64,000 nucleotides of DNA from Sphingobacterium sp. UBA4616 (GTDB taxonomy: Bacteria > Bacteroidota > Bacteroidia > Sphingobacteriales > Sphingobacteriaceae), in NCBI GenBank assembly GCA_002386525.1, contig DGIS01000024.1, positions 4,069 through 68,068 on the forward strand, given 5' to 3'. The notes beneath the pieces are model-generated. The model was given only the letters and a program-made list of their open reading frames with translations. It did no database searches and had not been told where the DNA came from. Position 1 is the stretch's first letter, and every line of letters starts with the position of its first letter. A program made the translations under genes and the position numbers. Below, piece by piece: positions 9,926 to 19,198 of the stretch.

Positions 9926-10885
9926 TTATTCTTTAAATACATTATCTCGATGCCAGGCTAAATTTTCCTGCGATGGATAATAAAATTGTGTTATGGGAAG
10001 GGAAATTTCTTTACCTTTCAATTTCGATAGGCTATAAGGGTGATCGTCCAGCTCGTCAATATAATCGGAAACCATAATGGTATAACTTTCATCAATACTG
10101 ACCAGTCCCCTATCAAATGCACGGTGCAAGTTTGGACACAGTGCTATTCCGTTGGTAACCTTGTCGTCATGCGTAACTGCGAAAGGCACAATATGGCACG
10201 CATCAATAAAGTTGTACTTAAAGGTAGACCGCATCCGCATACCTGTCATCGCACAGGTGTCCTGATAAAGCTGCGGGATATAGCGTTTGAACAAACCGGA
10301 TCTGACAAACACATCTTCCTCGGTCTGAATAGAAATATGTTTGTACTGTGCCTCGGGCTCATTCAGAACCAATGATTGTACTTCATGGTAAAAGCCGTCA
10401 TTCAATTCCTTATGCCGATAGTATGCTACACGCTCATTTGCAAAGTAAGCTGAAAGTAGCTGATCACGGACTGCGGTGCGGTTTAATGGATCACTGAGCA
10501 ACACGGCAAGTTTATAGTCGAACGCACCGTAGGCCACCACTTCAGCGAGTGTCTTGACACTTTTGATATGCGCATTGATCTGAGATCCGGGATTTGGGTA
10601 TAAAAACCAAAAGTTTTGCCCTACTGCCTTGTCAGACTGCAAATAATAAAAGGGCTGCGTAAAATCGGGCTGATGTGCAGTCCGCACCAGTAACCGCCAG
10701 TTTTCCTGAAACAATCCCACAAGATCGACATTGACTTCGAAGCGGTTGTTAAGGACAATACCCTTTTCGATCAGCTCGACCAAAGTCAGGAGCAAGATGG
10801 GCTTATGTGGCGCCAATCCATATCTGGTATTGGCTCTTTTAACATGCTGAAAGGCGCTGAGGTAAGTATCTAGTCCGACATTCAT
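9926..10885 (-). CDS. HNH endonuclease
   Basis: A 319-aa protein whose C-terminal half carries an HNH_2-type nuclease motif: CAMTGMRMR, then DACHIVPFAVTHDD and NGIALCPNLHRAFDRGL. This gives the paired Cys, the first His, the Asn and the last His of the beta-beta-alpha metal fold. The N-terminal half (THYGLAPHKPILLLTLVELI-like region, residues about 20-40) resembles DNA-recognition regions of solitary HNH restriction-like proteins. It converges on vsr with a 5-nt gap and is not co-transcribed with the Z1 operon. It may be a separate restriction factor, possibly one acting on modified DNA. That role is inference from position and domain. Confidence 0.85.
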   Translation of the reverse strand: MNVGLDTYLSAFQHVKRANTRYGLAPHKPILLLTLVELIEKGIVLNNRFEVNVDLVGLFQENWRLLVRTAHQPDFTQPFYYLQSDKAVGQNFWFLYPNPGSQINAHIKSVKTLAEVVAYGAFDYKLAVLLSDPLNRTAVRDQLLSAYFANERVAYYRHKELNDGFYHEVQSLVLNEPEAQYKHISIQTEEDVFVRSGLFKRYIPQLYQDTCAMTGMRMRSTFKYNFIDACHIVPFAVTHDDKVTNGIALCPNLHRAFDRGLVSIDESYTIMVSDYIDELDDHPYSLSKLKGKEISLPITQFYYPSQENLAWHRDNVFKE

Positions 10886-10923
10886 AATTGCAAAATAGGC
10901 AATCTTTTTAAAATACGAACAGA

Positions 10924-11109
10924 TTAGGAGAGATGAAATCTGATCTCTAGGGCTGGATACCGACGTTTCATCGTTTGATCAGCGAATTCCCTATTCTCAA
11001 ACTTCCCTTCATCCCATTTCCAATAAACTGGATACAGCTTTTCCTTGGGATCAATAAGTACGCGCCAAGCTTCGAAACGAGTGCCGAGAGTTTCTTTGAA
11101 TTCGGTCAT
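10924..11109 (-). CDS. Small hypothetical protein (61 aa)
   Basis: Starts MTEFKETLG and is rich in charged and aromatic residues (YPVYWKWDEGKFENREF). No family recognised. Support for a real gene comes from a perfect -7 box TAGTTTTG on the reverse strand at 11110-11117, immediately before the ATG. As at vsr, this would give an almost leaderless mRNA. The -33 element is weak. It lies 38 nt upstream of the HNH gene in the same direction and could be its first cistron. Confidence is moderate because of its length. Confidence 0.5.
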   Translation of the reverse strand: MTEFKETLGTRFEAWRVLIDPKEKLYPVYWKWDEGKFENREFADQTMKRRYPALEIRFHLS

Positions 11110-11274
11110 CAAAACTAACTTTACTTATTTAAGGTTGGAGTCTTAAAGATAAATTTCCCTCAAAAACTTTTTAATCTGTTGGCTTGCTGCAACTTTATAA
11201 TTAAGTATTTTATTTATTTCCAAATAAAATACGTACAATAAAATTACGATAACGGACTGTAAAAGAACACTGAG

Positions 11275-11817
11275 CTAAATTAAAAAAGAGATCGTGCTCC
11301 ATTCTTTAAAAAACAGCTGAAACTCTGGCCGCGTTAGTAATATCGTCAACAAGATACCCACAATCTGAAAAGAAAGACTATTATTGTTCTTGTTTTCATA
11401 ACACAAATTATCCATTACAAATCGAACCTTGCCCCCTTTCAAGCCATTCTTTCTTAAAAACTTCTTAAGTCTCTTTTTTTTATAGTCAGCCAACATCTGA
11501 TAGTTAAATGGCTTCGAGCATTTCAACACCCTCTTCTTCCAGCGCTCCAGTGCTTCCTTCCTTTTATCGAAAAAATAAGTAAAGCCGAAATAAGCAAAAA
11601 TACTTAATACGAATATAATAAGTAGCTTCCATCCTATCATTATATTCAGAAGTGTGGTAGCCATCAATCCGCAATAGATAAAACAATATAATGCCATAAA
11701 AGGCAAAACTTCTTTGCGTCTGAAATCTTTTGGCGTCATATGATAAACTATCGTAGCAAAAGAAAGATCATATACAAAGAAACTTCTGAGTCTCTGAAAA
11801 AAGTAATTGGGTTGCAT
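11275..11817 (-). CDS. Hypothetical membrane protein
   Basis: A 180-aa protein. Two adjacent hydrophobic segments (about residues 37-57 and 62-82) precede a very basic cytoplasmic-type loop (KKRLKKFLRKNGLKGGK), and a third hydrophobic stretch lies near the C-terminus (about 150-163). No family recognised. It stands alone, with about 160 bp empty on its 3' side. The basic loop could bind nucleic acid or lipid headgroups, which is speculation. Confidence 0.65.
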   Translation of the reverse strand: MQPNYFFQRLRSFFVYDLSFATIVYHMTPKDFRRKEVLPFMALYCFIYCGLMATTLLNIMIGWKLLIIFVLSIFAYFGFTYFFDKRKEALERWKKRVLKCSKPFNYQMLADYKKKRLKKFLRKNGLKGGKVRFVMDNLCYENKNNNSLSFQIVGILLTILLTRPEFQLFFKEWSTISFLI

Positions 11818-11905
11818 AATTCTGAGGTTTAAAATGTTTATAAATAAAGCTGTAAGTGGATATTCTTAAAAAAACTTTTCGAAGAAAAATACTAACACAA
11901 AAAGA

Positions 11906-11931
11906 GCTTCCCTCTAACGGCAGAGGGAAGC
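11906..11931 (-). terminator. Rho-independent terminator
   Basis: GCTTCCCTCT and AGAGGGAAGC form a perfect 10-bp stem with a 6-nt loop. On the reverse strand it is followed by TCTTTTTG, a usable U-tract. It would end transcription from the 75-aa gene at 12096-12323, before the membrane-protein gene. Confidence 0.7.
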
Positions 11932-12095
11932 AATTTGGCTAATTTGTCGATCACACTAGCTGCAAAACCAACGAATGCTTTTTTTTTAAATAAAGATAAG
12001 CATGTTATCTATAATAGTTATTGATCATTTCGAAGAAAAAGTTGATCAAAACGGAACTATCAGATTAAATCTTGACTAATACATTTTAATACCTG

Positions 12096-12323
12096 TCACA
12101 TTTTGCCCAAATTTTCATAATACCAGAATAATTCATCTGAAACTTGCGGATATTCGTTTCGCCAATCATAGATTTTACTATTTAGGATATCATCACTTTT
12201 ACCGGAAAATATTTCATTCTTTAAATCGGTAATTCTAAAAAAGCTCGTATAAGCCTCTTTCAAAATTTGTGCCTCGCAACATTTGATTGCGTGCACCTTT
12301 TCTAAAAATCTAATTATTATCAT
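12096..12323 (-). CDS. Small hypothetical protein (75 aa)
   Basis: Starts MIIIRFLEKVHAIKCCEAQ and ends YPQVSDELFWYYENLGKM. It looks mostly helical, with no signal peptide and no known family. An ATG start and a downstream terminator hairpin at 11906-11931 support expression. It lies in a stretch of defence-associated and decaying genes and might be a small immunity or antitoxin-like protein. Nothing in the sequence shows that directly. Confidence 0.45.
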   Translation of the reverse strand: MIIIRFLEKVHAIKCCEAQILKEAYTSFFRITDLKNEIFSGKSDDILNSKIYDWRNEYPQVSDELFWYYENLGKM

Positions 12324-12445
12324 GTCTGGTCCTTTATCTATAAATATGGCGCTACAATTGAAAGTGCACTAAATTTTAATAGGATAAATCAATATGACAT
12401 AAATATTACAAAGTCCAAATTTGCTAGTAATATCTAAAAAATTAT

Positions 12446-12577
12446 TTAGGTTAAAACTCCAAATTGAAAAATTGCTAGGATTTTAAAAACGTCAAATCGC
12501 GTTCGCTCTTTTAGTTTTCTTTTTTCTTCAAGCTTAAATATATCCTTAACAGTGTCAAAAAAGATAGTATTGGTCAT
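12446..12577 (-). CDS. Possible 43-aa peptide
   Basis: An ATG-started frame reading MTNTIFFDTVKDIFKLEEK and onwards, charged and helical in character. No Shine-Dalgarno or promoter was seen and no family was recognised. It lies just downstream of the decayed gene at 12640-13446, so it could also be a remnant. The surrounding 12324-12640 shows nothing else. Confidence 0.2.
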   Translation of the reverse strand: MTNTIFFDTVKDIFKLEEKRKLKERTRFDVFKILAIFQFGVLT

Positions 12578-12639
12578 GGGGGGTAAAATTATATTTGTTC
12601 AGTCCGTGTGATTTCGAAAAAACACAGCTAAAGTCTATA

Positions 12640-13446
12640 CTAATCTGCTAACTTGCCAATGCGCAGCGATTGATTGGCAATTTTAATAAAGAGATTGTCT
12701 AACTGTCTTGGCGTAATATGTAGGTTTTCATCCATTGTATTATAATAATCAAATACACGTAAGCATTTCATAAAAAATTAGGCACACTCCTGATCCGCCT
12801 GCTCTGTATTGACAATCCGCCTGCCTCGGGCTCAACTTCTTTCAGTACCAAATTCAACGCTGCATAAGCCCTGCTATCATAAATAAAATAGATATCAGGC
12901 AAATGAAAATGTAGATATTTTGATGCAGAAGATCGTTTCTGTAATCCAGTCTCTTTTTCAAAAGCACCACTCAGTATTTTATGTAGGGTAGCACCTTGGT
13001 GATCTGCTCATCGTTAATCGACACTAAAGGCACATCTGCCCAACGTTTGATTTCGTCAATATACTGATCCAGCTTAATTTTTTGAAATATGGGTACAATG
13101 TGATTGACATAAAAATCGTCGTTGATTATTTCTGCGACAGGTAGTGCGTCTTCGATGGTATTTTTTACGTTTCGTCTTTCTATCGATGCAGCTTAAGTGC
13201 GACCAATAATCAAGGCCTTTGCCAAAATGGATTGGCTATCGGTATTACTCGGATATTGCTGACACATCCTGTACAAGATCTGATTGGATATATCCCGATC
13301 GCTCTTGGCAAAATGTTCGATCCTATCGATAAGTCGTTTCGTCGTGTAATTCAAAATTTGATAATTTACAATTTGTGAATTAATATGACTTTTCTTTTCT
13401 AACAAGGGTGGGCTATTATATCGTTCACTAAAATAAATTATTCATT
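12640..13446 (-). pseudogene. Decayed gene of a defence-island-type family
   Basis: Three reverse frames read as one protein. Frame A carries KRLIDRIEHFAKSDRDISNQ, then AKALIIGRT, a TAA at 13193-13195, and AASIERR. The stop probably replaces a Tyr (GRTYAASIERR). Frame B takes over near 12990 with LHKILSGAFEKE and KYLHFHLPDIYFIYDSRA. Frame C starts after a T6 run near 12770 with MKCLRVFDYYNTMDENLHI and ends at 12640. The KYLHFHLP..IYDSRA stretch resembles an uncharacterised family I associate with restriction and abortive-infection loci; I cannot name it. One nonsense codon plus two frameshifts means no full protein is made. Upstream coding similarity extends to about 13446. Confidence 0.65.
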
Positions 13447-13675
13447 TTAAAATAAAAAATCAAAATATCAATAGTCAATAAATTATCAAATAGATTTAAA
13501 GTTGTTTTTCAATATCAACATACACTATAAGGTTTGTTCCGGTCAAATAGATAATATAGAATGTGAAATTCGTTGCGTTACAATTTGACACTTCTCTTGC
13601 TCAACAAAAGTAGTACAATAACCATAAATCACTAGGTTAATAACTGTACATGTTATACGCTTTGCCATAACACAG

Positions 13676-13711
13676 AAATGTCCTTTACGACGAAGGCCGG
13701 AAAGGACATTT
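13676..13711 (-). terminator. Hairpin after the 131-aa gene
   Basis: AAATGTCCTTT (13676-13686) and AAAGGACATTT (13701-13711) form a perfect 11-bp stem with a 14-nt loop, 22 nt past the stop of the gene at 13733-14128. There is no clear U-run on the reverse strand, so termination strength is uncertain. Confidence 0.5.
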
Positions 13712-13732
13712 ATAAACTTCAGCAATACCAAA

Positions 13733-14128
13733 CTACAAAATATTACAAGCTACAATACAGCATAATGGATTTTGATTTCTCGGAAAACTGAAAACTTCAC
13801 GTCTTTCTCCTGGATAGAGTTTATGTGCGACTGTTTCACGCCTCCAACTACCACCATAAATCCATCTTCTTTCAATAGTAACATCGGCATATTTACTTGA
13901 ACTATTGTTCAAATAATACCAAGCATATTGAGAATTTCCTTCCTCTGAAATTTTAATTTGGTTTCCACAACCGCTATAATTGCATTGTTGATCAATAGAG
14001 TCGACCTCTTCTATTGCTTTTATTACTTGAAAATTGACAGGAGGAGCAGTTAGCTCAGTGTTTTCTTCATTGGTTTCGAAGAATTTTCCATTAAAAATTG
14101 GATCACTTAAATTTAATTTTTCGCTCAT
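13733..14128 (-). CDS. Hypothetical protein with Cys-rich tail
   Basis: A 131-aa protein with an acidic N-terminal half (FNGKFFETNEENTE) and no signal peptide. The central part contains CNYSGCGNQIKI. An aromatic, Arg-rich stretch follows (RRWIYGGSWRRE), and the tail is NPLCCIVACNIL. Five or more Cys in a short cytoplasmic-looking protein suggests metal binding, a peptide precursor or a lipid-interacting tail. None is demonstrated. It is monocistronic by position, with a hairpin after the stop. No family recognised. Confidence 0.6.
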   Translation of the reverse strand: MSEKLNLSDPIFNGKFFETNEENTELTAPPVNFQVIKAIEEVDSIDQQCNYSGCGNQIKISEEGNSQYAWYYLNNSSSKYADVTIERRWIYGGSWRRETVAHKLYPGERREVFSFPRNQNPLCCIVACNIL

Positions 14129-14334
14129 GACTTAATGATTAATAATTAATAATTAACTGGTTTATAGATAAAAATGTAAAATACTTATTACTAGATTCTG
14201 ACTTTTTTGACCTTTCAATTTTTTGATTTTTCTTTGCGCCCATCTCCAAAAATCAAATTGATTTCCAGACACTTATTTATTCGACAACGATCTACTCAAG
14301 CCGCCGAATTGATTCTCCAATAATTTACTCTATT

Positions 14335-15237
14335 TTATTTCATAATATTCAGACTGACCAGCCAAAACTGTTGTTGTTTCAGCCCGACCACTGGATTCGA
14401 TCCATAATTAAAACTTCCGCCTATAGATACCTTTATGGGTTGATATGCAATAAAAATGTCTGCGCCAGTTCTCAATAGATGCGTATAATGTTCTCTATTA
14501 TCAGTAGTATTAATAGCGTCAACTCTTCCTCAATAATCCGCCGAAAACCTGAGCAATGGTGATGGTGTTATTGGATCATCCTTCTTGTTAATATCAAAAT
14601 GTATTGCTGTCTTAAACTGTGGCCTCAAAATAAAACCCTCGTTAGCCTTATCACTGGCTTTGAACGCCCCTTGCAATTGTAATCCGGCATAAGCGGATAA
14701 AAACAATGCAGTACCATTGGAAATATTTCTAGAATTGAAATTGAAACCTGGCCCACCATTTCTATTTTTATAATAGGTAAGTAGCATATTCGAGACAATA
14801 GAATTTTTGTTTTCAACTCCATCATAGACATACTTTGCGTCTCCATTGATAAAGAAACCTTTACTCGCATTTTTACTAATAAGCTGAGTTAAGCCATAAC
14901 CAATACTAAAATTATCCTGTTTTTTGTCCGTCAGTGTATTTTTATGATATTCTGTTGCTATCTTAGATATACTGCTGGTAGCATTATCACCTAATCTATA
15001 TGATAAGCCAGAATTGATCAGCCAAGAGGATTTATCTTTCTCAGGCAAAGTGATCTGCAGCTGTGCTGGACTTTCCTTTTGTTCAGCAGTTTCCATCGAT
15101 TCCCCTATTTTGAACCTACTCCAAATAGAATCAACTTTGCTCATTAATGTTTTTCCTTTGTCATTTGGAGTGTCTTTCTGCCCATAGACTATATTCCAAA
15201 CAAAAAGAACCATTATTAATACTATTAACTTTTTCAT
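14335..15237 (-). pseudogene. Secreted beta-barrel-like protein interrupted by in-frame TGA
   Basis: The N-terminus is a signal peptide (MKKLIVLIMVLFVWNIVYGQ). The body has alternating polar/hydrophobic, Gly/Asn-rich strands typical of outer-membrane barrels (NFSIGYGLTQLIS, NGDAKYVYDG). The frame meets TGA at 14530-14532 after LRFSADY. It then stays open in the same frame for 64 more codons (GRVDAINTTDNREHY to FWLVSLNIMK) before TAA at 14335-14337. The downstream part has further barrel-like strands and an aromatic terminal strand, so the stop probably truncates a 299-aa protein. A 235-aa product could still be made. Only 11 nt separate it from the upstream 138-aa gene, suggesting an operon. 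Confidence 0.65.
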
Positions 15238-15248
15238 AATTATGTTTA

Positions 15249-15665
15249 TTAAGGGTAAGCAATTCCTTCTAACATTTTTACGAGATCACCCACCGTATCA
15301 CAATTTTTAACTTTATTAACGGTTAGTTTCTTCACACCTGGATTGTGCTTTTTTATAATATCATCGAGCTCCTTAGTAATTGAAAGAATGTCGAGATCAG
15401 AAAACTCAAAGTCGCTAATTTCCTTAGTGTCTTTTAGATTTTTGATCAATTCTTCTGTTGGCTCGTAACCATACGCTCTTAGAAGTACGATCCTTACTTC
15501 TATCGAAATGGAACTTTTACCTACAATAGACTGAGCAGTCAAAAACTTGCTCAAGCTAATAGTGTTTACCAAGATAGCTTTGTTTTCTTTTTCAAATTGC
15601 TCTATCGCATGTACGACTAGATGAAATGAATACGGATTTACTTTAATTGATGCTTTTTTACTCAT
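15249..15665 (-). CDS. Hypothetical cytoplasmic protein (138 aa)
   Basis: Starts MSKKASIKVNPYSFHLVVHA and has no signal peptide. It is helical and Lys/Glu-rich, ending KNCDTVGDLVKMLEGIAYP. The last part looks like an acyl-carrier-type helix-turn, but there is no carrier Ser, so that reading is not supported. It is followed after 11 nt by the interrupted barrel gene and is probably the first gene of that pair. No family recognised. Confidence 0.55.
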   Translation of the reverse strand: MSKKASIKVNPYSFHLVVHAIEQFEKENKAILVNTISLSKFLTAQSIVGKSSISIEVRIVLLRAYGYEPTEELIKNLKDTKEISDFEFSDLDILSITKELDDIIKKHNPGVKKLTVNKVKNCDTVGDLVKMLEGIAYP

Positions 15666-16698
15666 GGTACTTAGTTTTTGGTTAATACTATGTTGGAAAT
15701 GAAAAAGTGTAGTTACGGCATACCTAATAATCTACATCAAGATAAATTGGCAGTTTCTCGTTAAAAAAGTATATCCGCCTATTGTAATAAAAGGGCAGTT
15801 AATATGGCAAAATCTACGATATCACTAATCACAGGATCAGCTATTATCACTATGAATTTAATAAAACTTATTGTAAAATTCAAAACCACAATATATAAAA
15901 ATTTCGGAAAAGATCATTTTGTCTTTGCTTAACAGTACTTCAATAGTTTTTCTTAGGAACACGGGGTTGATGACGAAATATAGATACTTTAAAAGGATAG
16001 CTATCAAGATAGTTTCGAAAAATGTGTACCGTCTGATTTTTGACAAAAAAATGGAACTGACAACCGAAAACACATTAACTGACATTGTCTAAAATCAACT
16101 GGTGTGAACTTTATGTACGTGTAGATTTGGAAAGCACTGCTTGCTCGCACGAATCTGCATAATGCCACTTTGGGAAGATGATTTATTGTCAATCGATGAT
16201 GCATTGTTATTAGTAGACACATACATCATATAAAACGACTGAATTTTGCTTGTGAAAGAAAACAGGGTAGAAATAAAAGCCACCCTTATTAATCGTCAAG
16301 GGAGGCAATTTTAGCTAGGTGTCCGCTTTGGCTAAATGTAACCGGCTTTGGGTTTCGATCTAAATCAAAGGTCCCTAGATTACTTGATTTAACAGTTGTT
16401 TATTTGTTTAAAAATGTTGTTCAAAAGTTGACGGCTATTCATAATTTTAATTCCGGAACAGCATTTGTGGCATTCCGACCAAACGAATGTCATGAAAAAT
16501 CTGAGCGAAAAGTTCACCCACTTCACGTATAAGGAACATTTTTGAGATTTATTCCGCGGTATCACTAAAACCTCTTTTAAGCTTGAAAATAAAATCAGAA
16601 TAGACACCTATTAATTATTACTTTTGACGACATTACTTCTTCAGCACCATGATGAGCTATCTGCAAAAAGTTAAAACAGTCGACCAAAGATTCCACGA
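15666..16698. other. About 1 kb without an intact gene
   Basis: Frames on both strands are short and look random. One hairpin is visible: GCCACCCTT (16279-16287) with AAGGGAGGC (16298-16306), one mismatch. A short forward fragment MELTTENTLTDIV-stop near 16050 may be the tail of a lost gene. The stretch leads straight into the Nudix and IS3 remnants, so it is probably eroded mobile or accessory DNA. Confidence 0.5.
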
Positions 16699-16824
16699 AT
16701 AGATTCCACAGATAATGATTTAATTGAATGGGTAAAAGTCAGTGGTCTACAAAACTGGAGGCTGGCTCCCGCTGATATTCCGATTGCGAACGAGTTGATT
16801 GAAAAAATTAAACACTGGAAATAG
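16699..16824 (+). pseudogene. C-terminal fragment of a Nudix (MutT-like) protein
   Basis: An open frame without a start reads DLIEWVKVSGLQNWRLAPAD then IPIANELIEKIKHWK-stop. The W-x-APADIPI pattern is typical of the C-terminus of small MutT-type 8-oxo-dGTPases, and the Nudix box is absent. A second copy lies at 19068-19157, and similarity continues past both stops (gaattttaggactaac against gaatttcaggcctaac). The IS3 remnant begins within 20 nt of this fragment. Confidence 0.6.
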
Positions 16825-16841
16825 TAGAATTTTAGGACTAA

Positions 16842-17288
16842 CTGACAACTGTAATCGAAATAGGGTATCGAAAAGTAATAGGATAGGCTTTAAGTGAGAC
16901 GATGAATGCGGTAGATACGGTGATTTCTGCTTTTAAAAAGGCACAAAAAGCAAGACTAATCACCAAAAAACTAATATTTCATTCTGATCTTGGTGTACAA
17001 TACGCATGTCACGAGTTCAGCTCTATACTGGAAAAAAATCCACTCATCATAAGAAGCATGAGTAGATAAGGGAACTGTTGGGATAATGCTGTGGCTTAAA
17101 GTTTTTTCAAGACCCCGAAGGCGAAATGTGTATATCGGCATAAATTCGCTTACAGGGAGCAAGCTGCACCTATTGTCTCTGAATATATTGAGGCTTGGTA
17201 CAACCGAAAAAAGCAACATGCTGCCTTAGAATACTTACCTCCAGAGGAGTTTGCTAGAAAAATAAATAAACAAAATATTGCAGCTTAA
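16842..17288 (+). mobile_element. IS3-family transposase (OrfB, rve domain) remnant
   Basis: The C-terminal third of an IS3 integrase-type transposase reads in one frame: LTTVIEIGYRKVIG-stop-ALSETMNA, then KLIFHSDLGVQYACHEF, MSR-stop-GNCWDNAVA-stop-SFFKTPKAK, and AWYNRKKQHAALEYLPPEEF. The three stops replace Trp, Lys and Glu of motifs that normally read IGWALS, MSRKGNCWDNAVAESFF. HSDLGVQY carries one catalytic-core Asp and the E of the DDE triad is lost. OrfA, the N-terminal part of OrfB and the terminal repeats are not visible. This is an old, inactive fragment. Confidence 0.85.
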
Positions 17289-17609
17289 ATAGGTATCCAT
17301 TTTATTGTTGCAATTCCACAGTGATCCTTATTGAACCTCGATATCTCCTTTAGACAAATTGGTATATTTTGAGATACAATAGTCCATAATGAATTATCAA
17401 TCTTAAATCTGGAGAAAGCAAATGAAAATTTCGTTGGATTTAAACCGTAAACGACTATTTACTGCGAAAATCAGTAATCGTTCGAAGAATTTAAAAAGGT
17501 TAAAAATACAAAATGTTAAGATCAGGTCTACAACGGATAATTTCCTGCCACAGCTACAGTTAATTAAACTTATATTCGAGTAATAATTAGTTTAACCTCC
17601 TTTAAGTTT
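17289..17609. other. Intergenic stretch, nothing recognised
   Basis: 321 bp of AT-rich sequence between the IS3 remnant and the secreted protein at 17610. No open frame of interest, hairpin or consensus promoter was identified. Confidence 0.4.
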
Positions 17610-18335
17610 ATGAATTTACTAAAAATAGGAATATCAAATTTCTTCATAATTAGGACAATCTCAACTATCTTCCTTTTTGCAACTATAAAATTGGAAGCAG
17701 TGTCTCAAAGTCAATTTAAGGATCAGGGAAAAGGCAAAATTATACTTAAATGGTATTTAACGCCACTCGACAACCCTGAGGTAAATGAATTATATCTGCA
17801 ATATGTATATTATATAAAGAGTAACTTAGTATTGCAGAAAGATACAATATATAATGAAAATATCAGGAAAGACAACTTAATCAATAACGGTATATTAAAA
17901 GTCAAAGTTACTAATCCAGATTATATTATAAATCTAACTAAAAAACTTGTAAGAAGTGATTTAAAGCAGGTCCCCAATAAGATGAAAGATGTCGCTCTTT
18001 TAAATTTCGGCCCCGAATTGTTTTATAAAGCGTTGATATCTCCTCCTGTTGTAACTCAGATTGATACAACATCTCATGTTACAATACTTACTATCGCCGG
18101 TTTAGAATGCTTTAAAGGAAGTGCAAATTTAATGAACTCAAATTTCGAGTTTTTCTACACAAAATCAAGAACGAACGTATTATCTCCCCTAAACAGTTTC
18201 ATTCCCAATTTTCCCTTCCAAATTCTTAGGATTAAGATTCCGCTCGACAATAATCCGAATGCTATATCAGACTTTATTGTTGAAAGCATTTGTGAGGAAA
18301 TTCCTAAAGATATTGAAGATTTAATTAAATGGTAA
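17610..18335 (+). CDS. Hypothetical exported protein (241 aa)
   Basis: The N-terminal region (residues about 8-33) is hydrophobic and ends EAVSQSQ, consistent with a Sec signal peptide. The mature part is beta-rich with repeated Asn/Ile/Leu stretches and ends EEIPKDIEDLIKW. One Cys lies in the middle and one near the end. No family recognised. Its start was chosen as the ATG after TTTAAGTTT. It stands alone between remnants, with no operon partner visible. Confidence 0.6.
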   Translation: MNLLKIGISNFFIIRTISTIFLFATIKLEAVSQSQFKDQGKGKIILKWYLTPLDNPEVNELYLQYVYYIKSNLVLQKDTIYNENIRKDNLINNGILKVKVTNPDYIINLTKKLVRSDLKQVPNKMKDVALLNFGPELFYKALISPPVVTQIDTTSHVTILTIAGLECFKGSANLMNSNFEFFYTKSRTNVLSPLNSFIPNFPFQILRIKIPLDNNPNAISDFIVESICEEIPKDIEDLIKW

Positions 18336-18364
18336 ATGATCATTATTTACTTACCTAAATTAAA

Positions 18365-18464
18365 ATGAGAACAAAAATATATTACTGACAGCAATTTCGC
18401 TTTCCCTATTAATGGCGTGTAAAAGAACGAAAAATTAGATCCTGAACTCGATTATGTTACCTAA
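18365..18464 (+). pseudogene. Possible broken lipoprotein leader
   Basis: The ATG at 18365 meets a stop after seven codons. The +2-shifted frame reads KNILLTAISLSLLMACKRTK, a lipoprotein signal peptide with lipobox LMAC. A third frame continues EKLDPELDYVT to a stop at 18464. Two shifts in 100 bp point to a decayed lipoprotein gene whose body is gone. Confidence 0.35.
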
Positions 18465-18588
18465 AGTTAGCCAATAACATTAGCACGGCTTAAAAAACTT
18501 CAACAAACCACGAAATAGTTGGGCAATTTATAAAAAAAAGGATTAAATTGGACTTTAACTTATACCATTGAAACTTATCATTAAATTT

Positions 18589-19074
18589 ATGAAATGTATT
18601 TTTTTAATCATCTTCTGTTTTATCTCATTTATAGGATATTCTCAGAAGAATTCCCTATCTGTAGGTGCAAATAGTGACTTATTACTCGAATCGCCTGCCT
18701 ATGATTTCTATTATGGTTTTCAAGCTAAATATGGTCTTAAGAACAGAAATTATATTTTAGGGAATGTTGGATACAGTACGGCAAACATTACATTTATTGG
18801 TGCTGATTATGGTTATGACCTGATCAATTTTAGCAATATCTTCAAAGCTTATACAAATGCAGGGGTTGGGGCAGAATTTTACAGCGAGAAATGGAAACAG
18901 TCGGGAACGAGGGTTAAGGAAACTTACATACCATTAAACGTTCAAATTGGTATGGAAGTCGCTATTGCAAAAAAACTGCAGATTTATACTGGCTATAAAG
19001 CGAAATATTATATTGATGAAGACGTGTTTGATCCCAATTATTTGAATTTTGGCGTACGATATAAATTAAGGTAG
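18589..19074 (+). CDS. Outer-membrane beta-barrel-like protein (161 aa)
   Basis: The ATG at 18589 gives a clean signal peptide (MKCIFLIIFCFISFIGYSQ). The mature part is a series of short amphipathic strands with Tyr/Gly/Asn turns (FYYGFQAKYGLKNRNY, AYTNAGVGAEFYSEKW) and ends GVRYKLR, like small 8-strand barrels. An in-frame TTG 21 nt earlier is unlikely as a start. Function is unknown. Its stop overlaps the second Nudix fragment by 7 nt. Confidence 0.65.
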   Translation: MKCIFLIIFCFISFIGYSQKNSLSVGANSDLLLESPAYDFYYGFQAKYGLKNRNYILGNVGYSTANITFIGADYGYDLINFSNIFKAYTNAGVGAEFYSEKWKQSGTRVKETYIPLNVQIGMEVAIAKKLQIYTGYKAKYYIDEDVFDPNYLNFGVRYKLR

Positions 19075-19157
19075 AAGTCAGTGATCTACTAAACTGGAAG
19101 CTGGCTCCTGCAGATATTCCAATTGCCAAGGAGTTGATTAAAAAAATTAAGGACTGA
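19068..19157 (+). pseudogene. Second C-terminal Nudix fragment
   Basis: Thirty codons without a start read KVEVSDLLNWKLAPADIPIA then KELIKKIKD-stop. It is closely similar to the fragment at 16699-16824 in DNA and protein. It follows directly on the barrel gene, with no Nudix box. The repeat of this same 3' piece next to different genes suggests it marks a recombination point or an eroded duplicate. Confidence 0.6.
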
Positions 19158-19198
19158 AAAAATAATAAAGAATTTCAGGCCTAACCGCAGAAAAGATT

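Noticed and set aside
13543..13731. 62-codon reverse frame after the 131-aa gene
   Set aside because: It contains the terminator hairpin and begins 2 nt after the preceding stop without an ATG-type context; no motif.
15858..16607. Several 60-75 codon reverse frames
   Set aside because: Non-ATG starts, overlapping each other, no ribosome site or protein-like pattern.
16842..17288. Active IS3 element
   Set aside because: Only the transposase C-terminus remains, with three stops, and no terminal inverted repeats were found.
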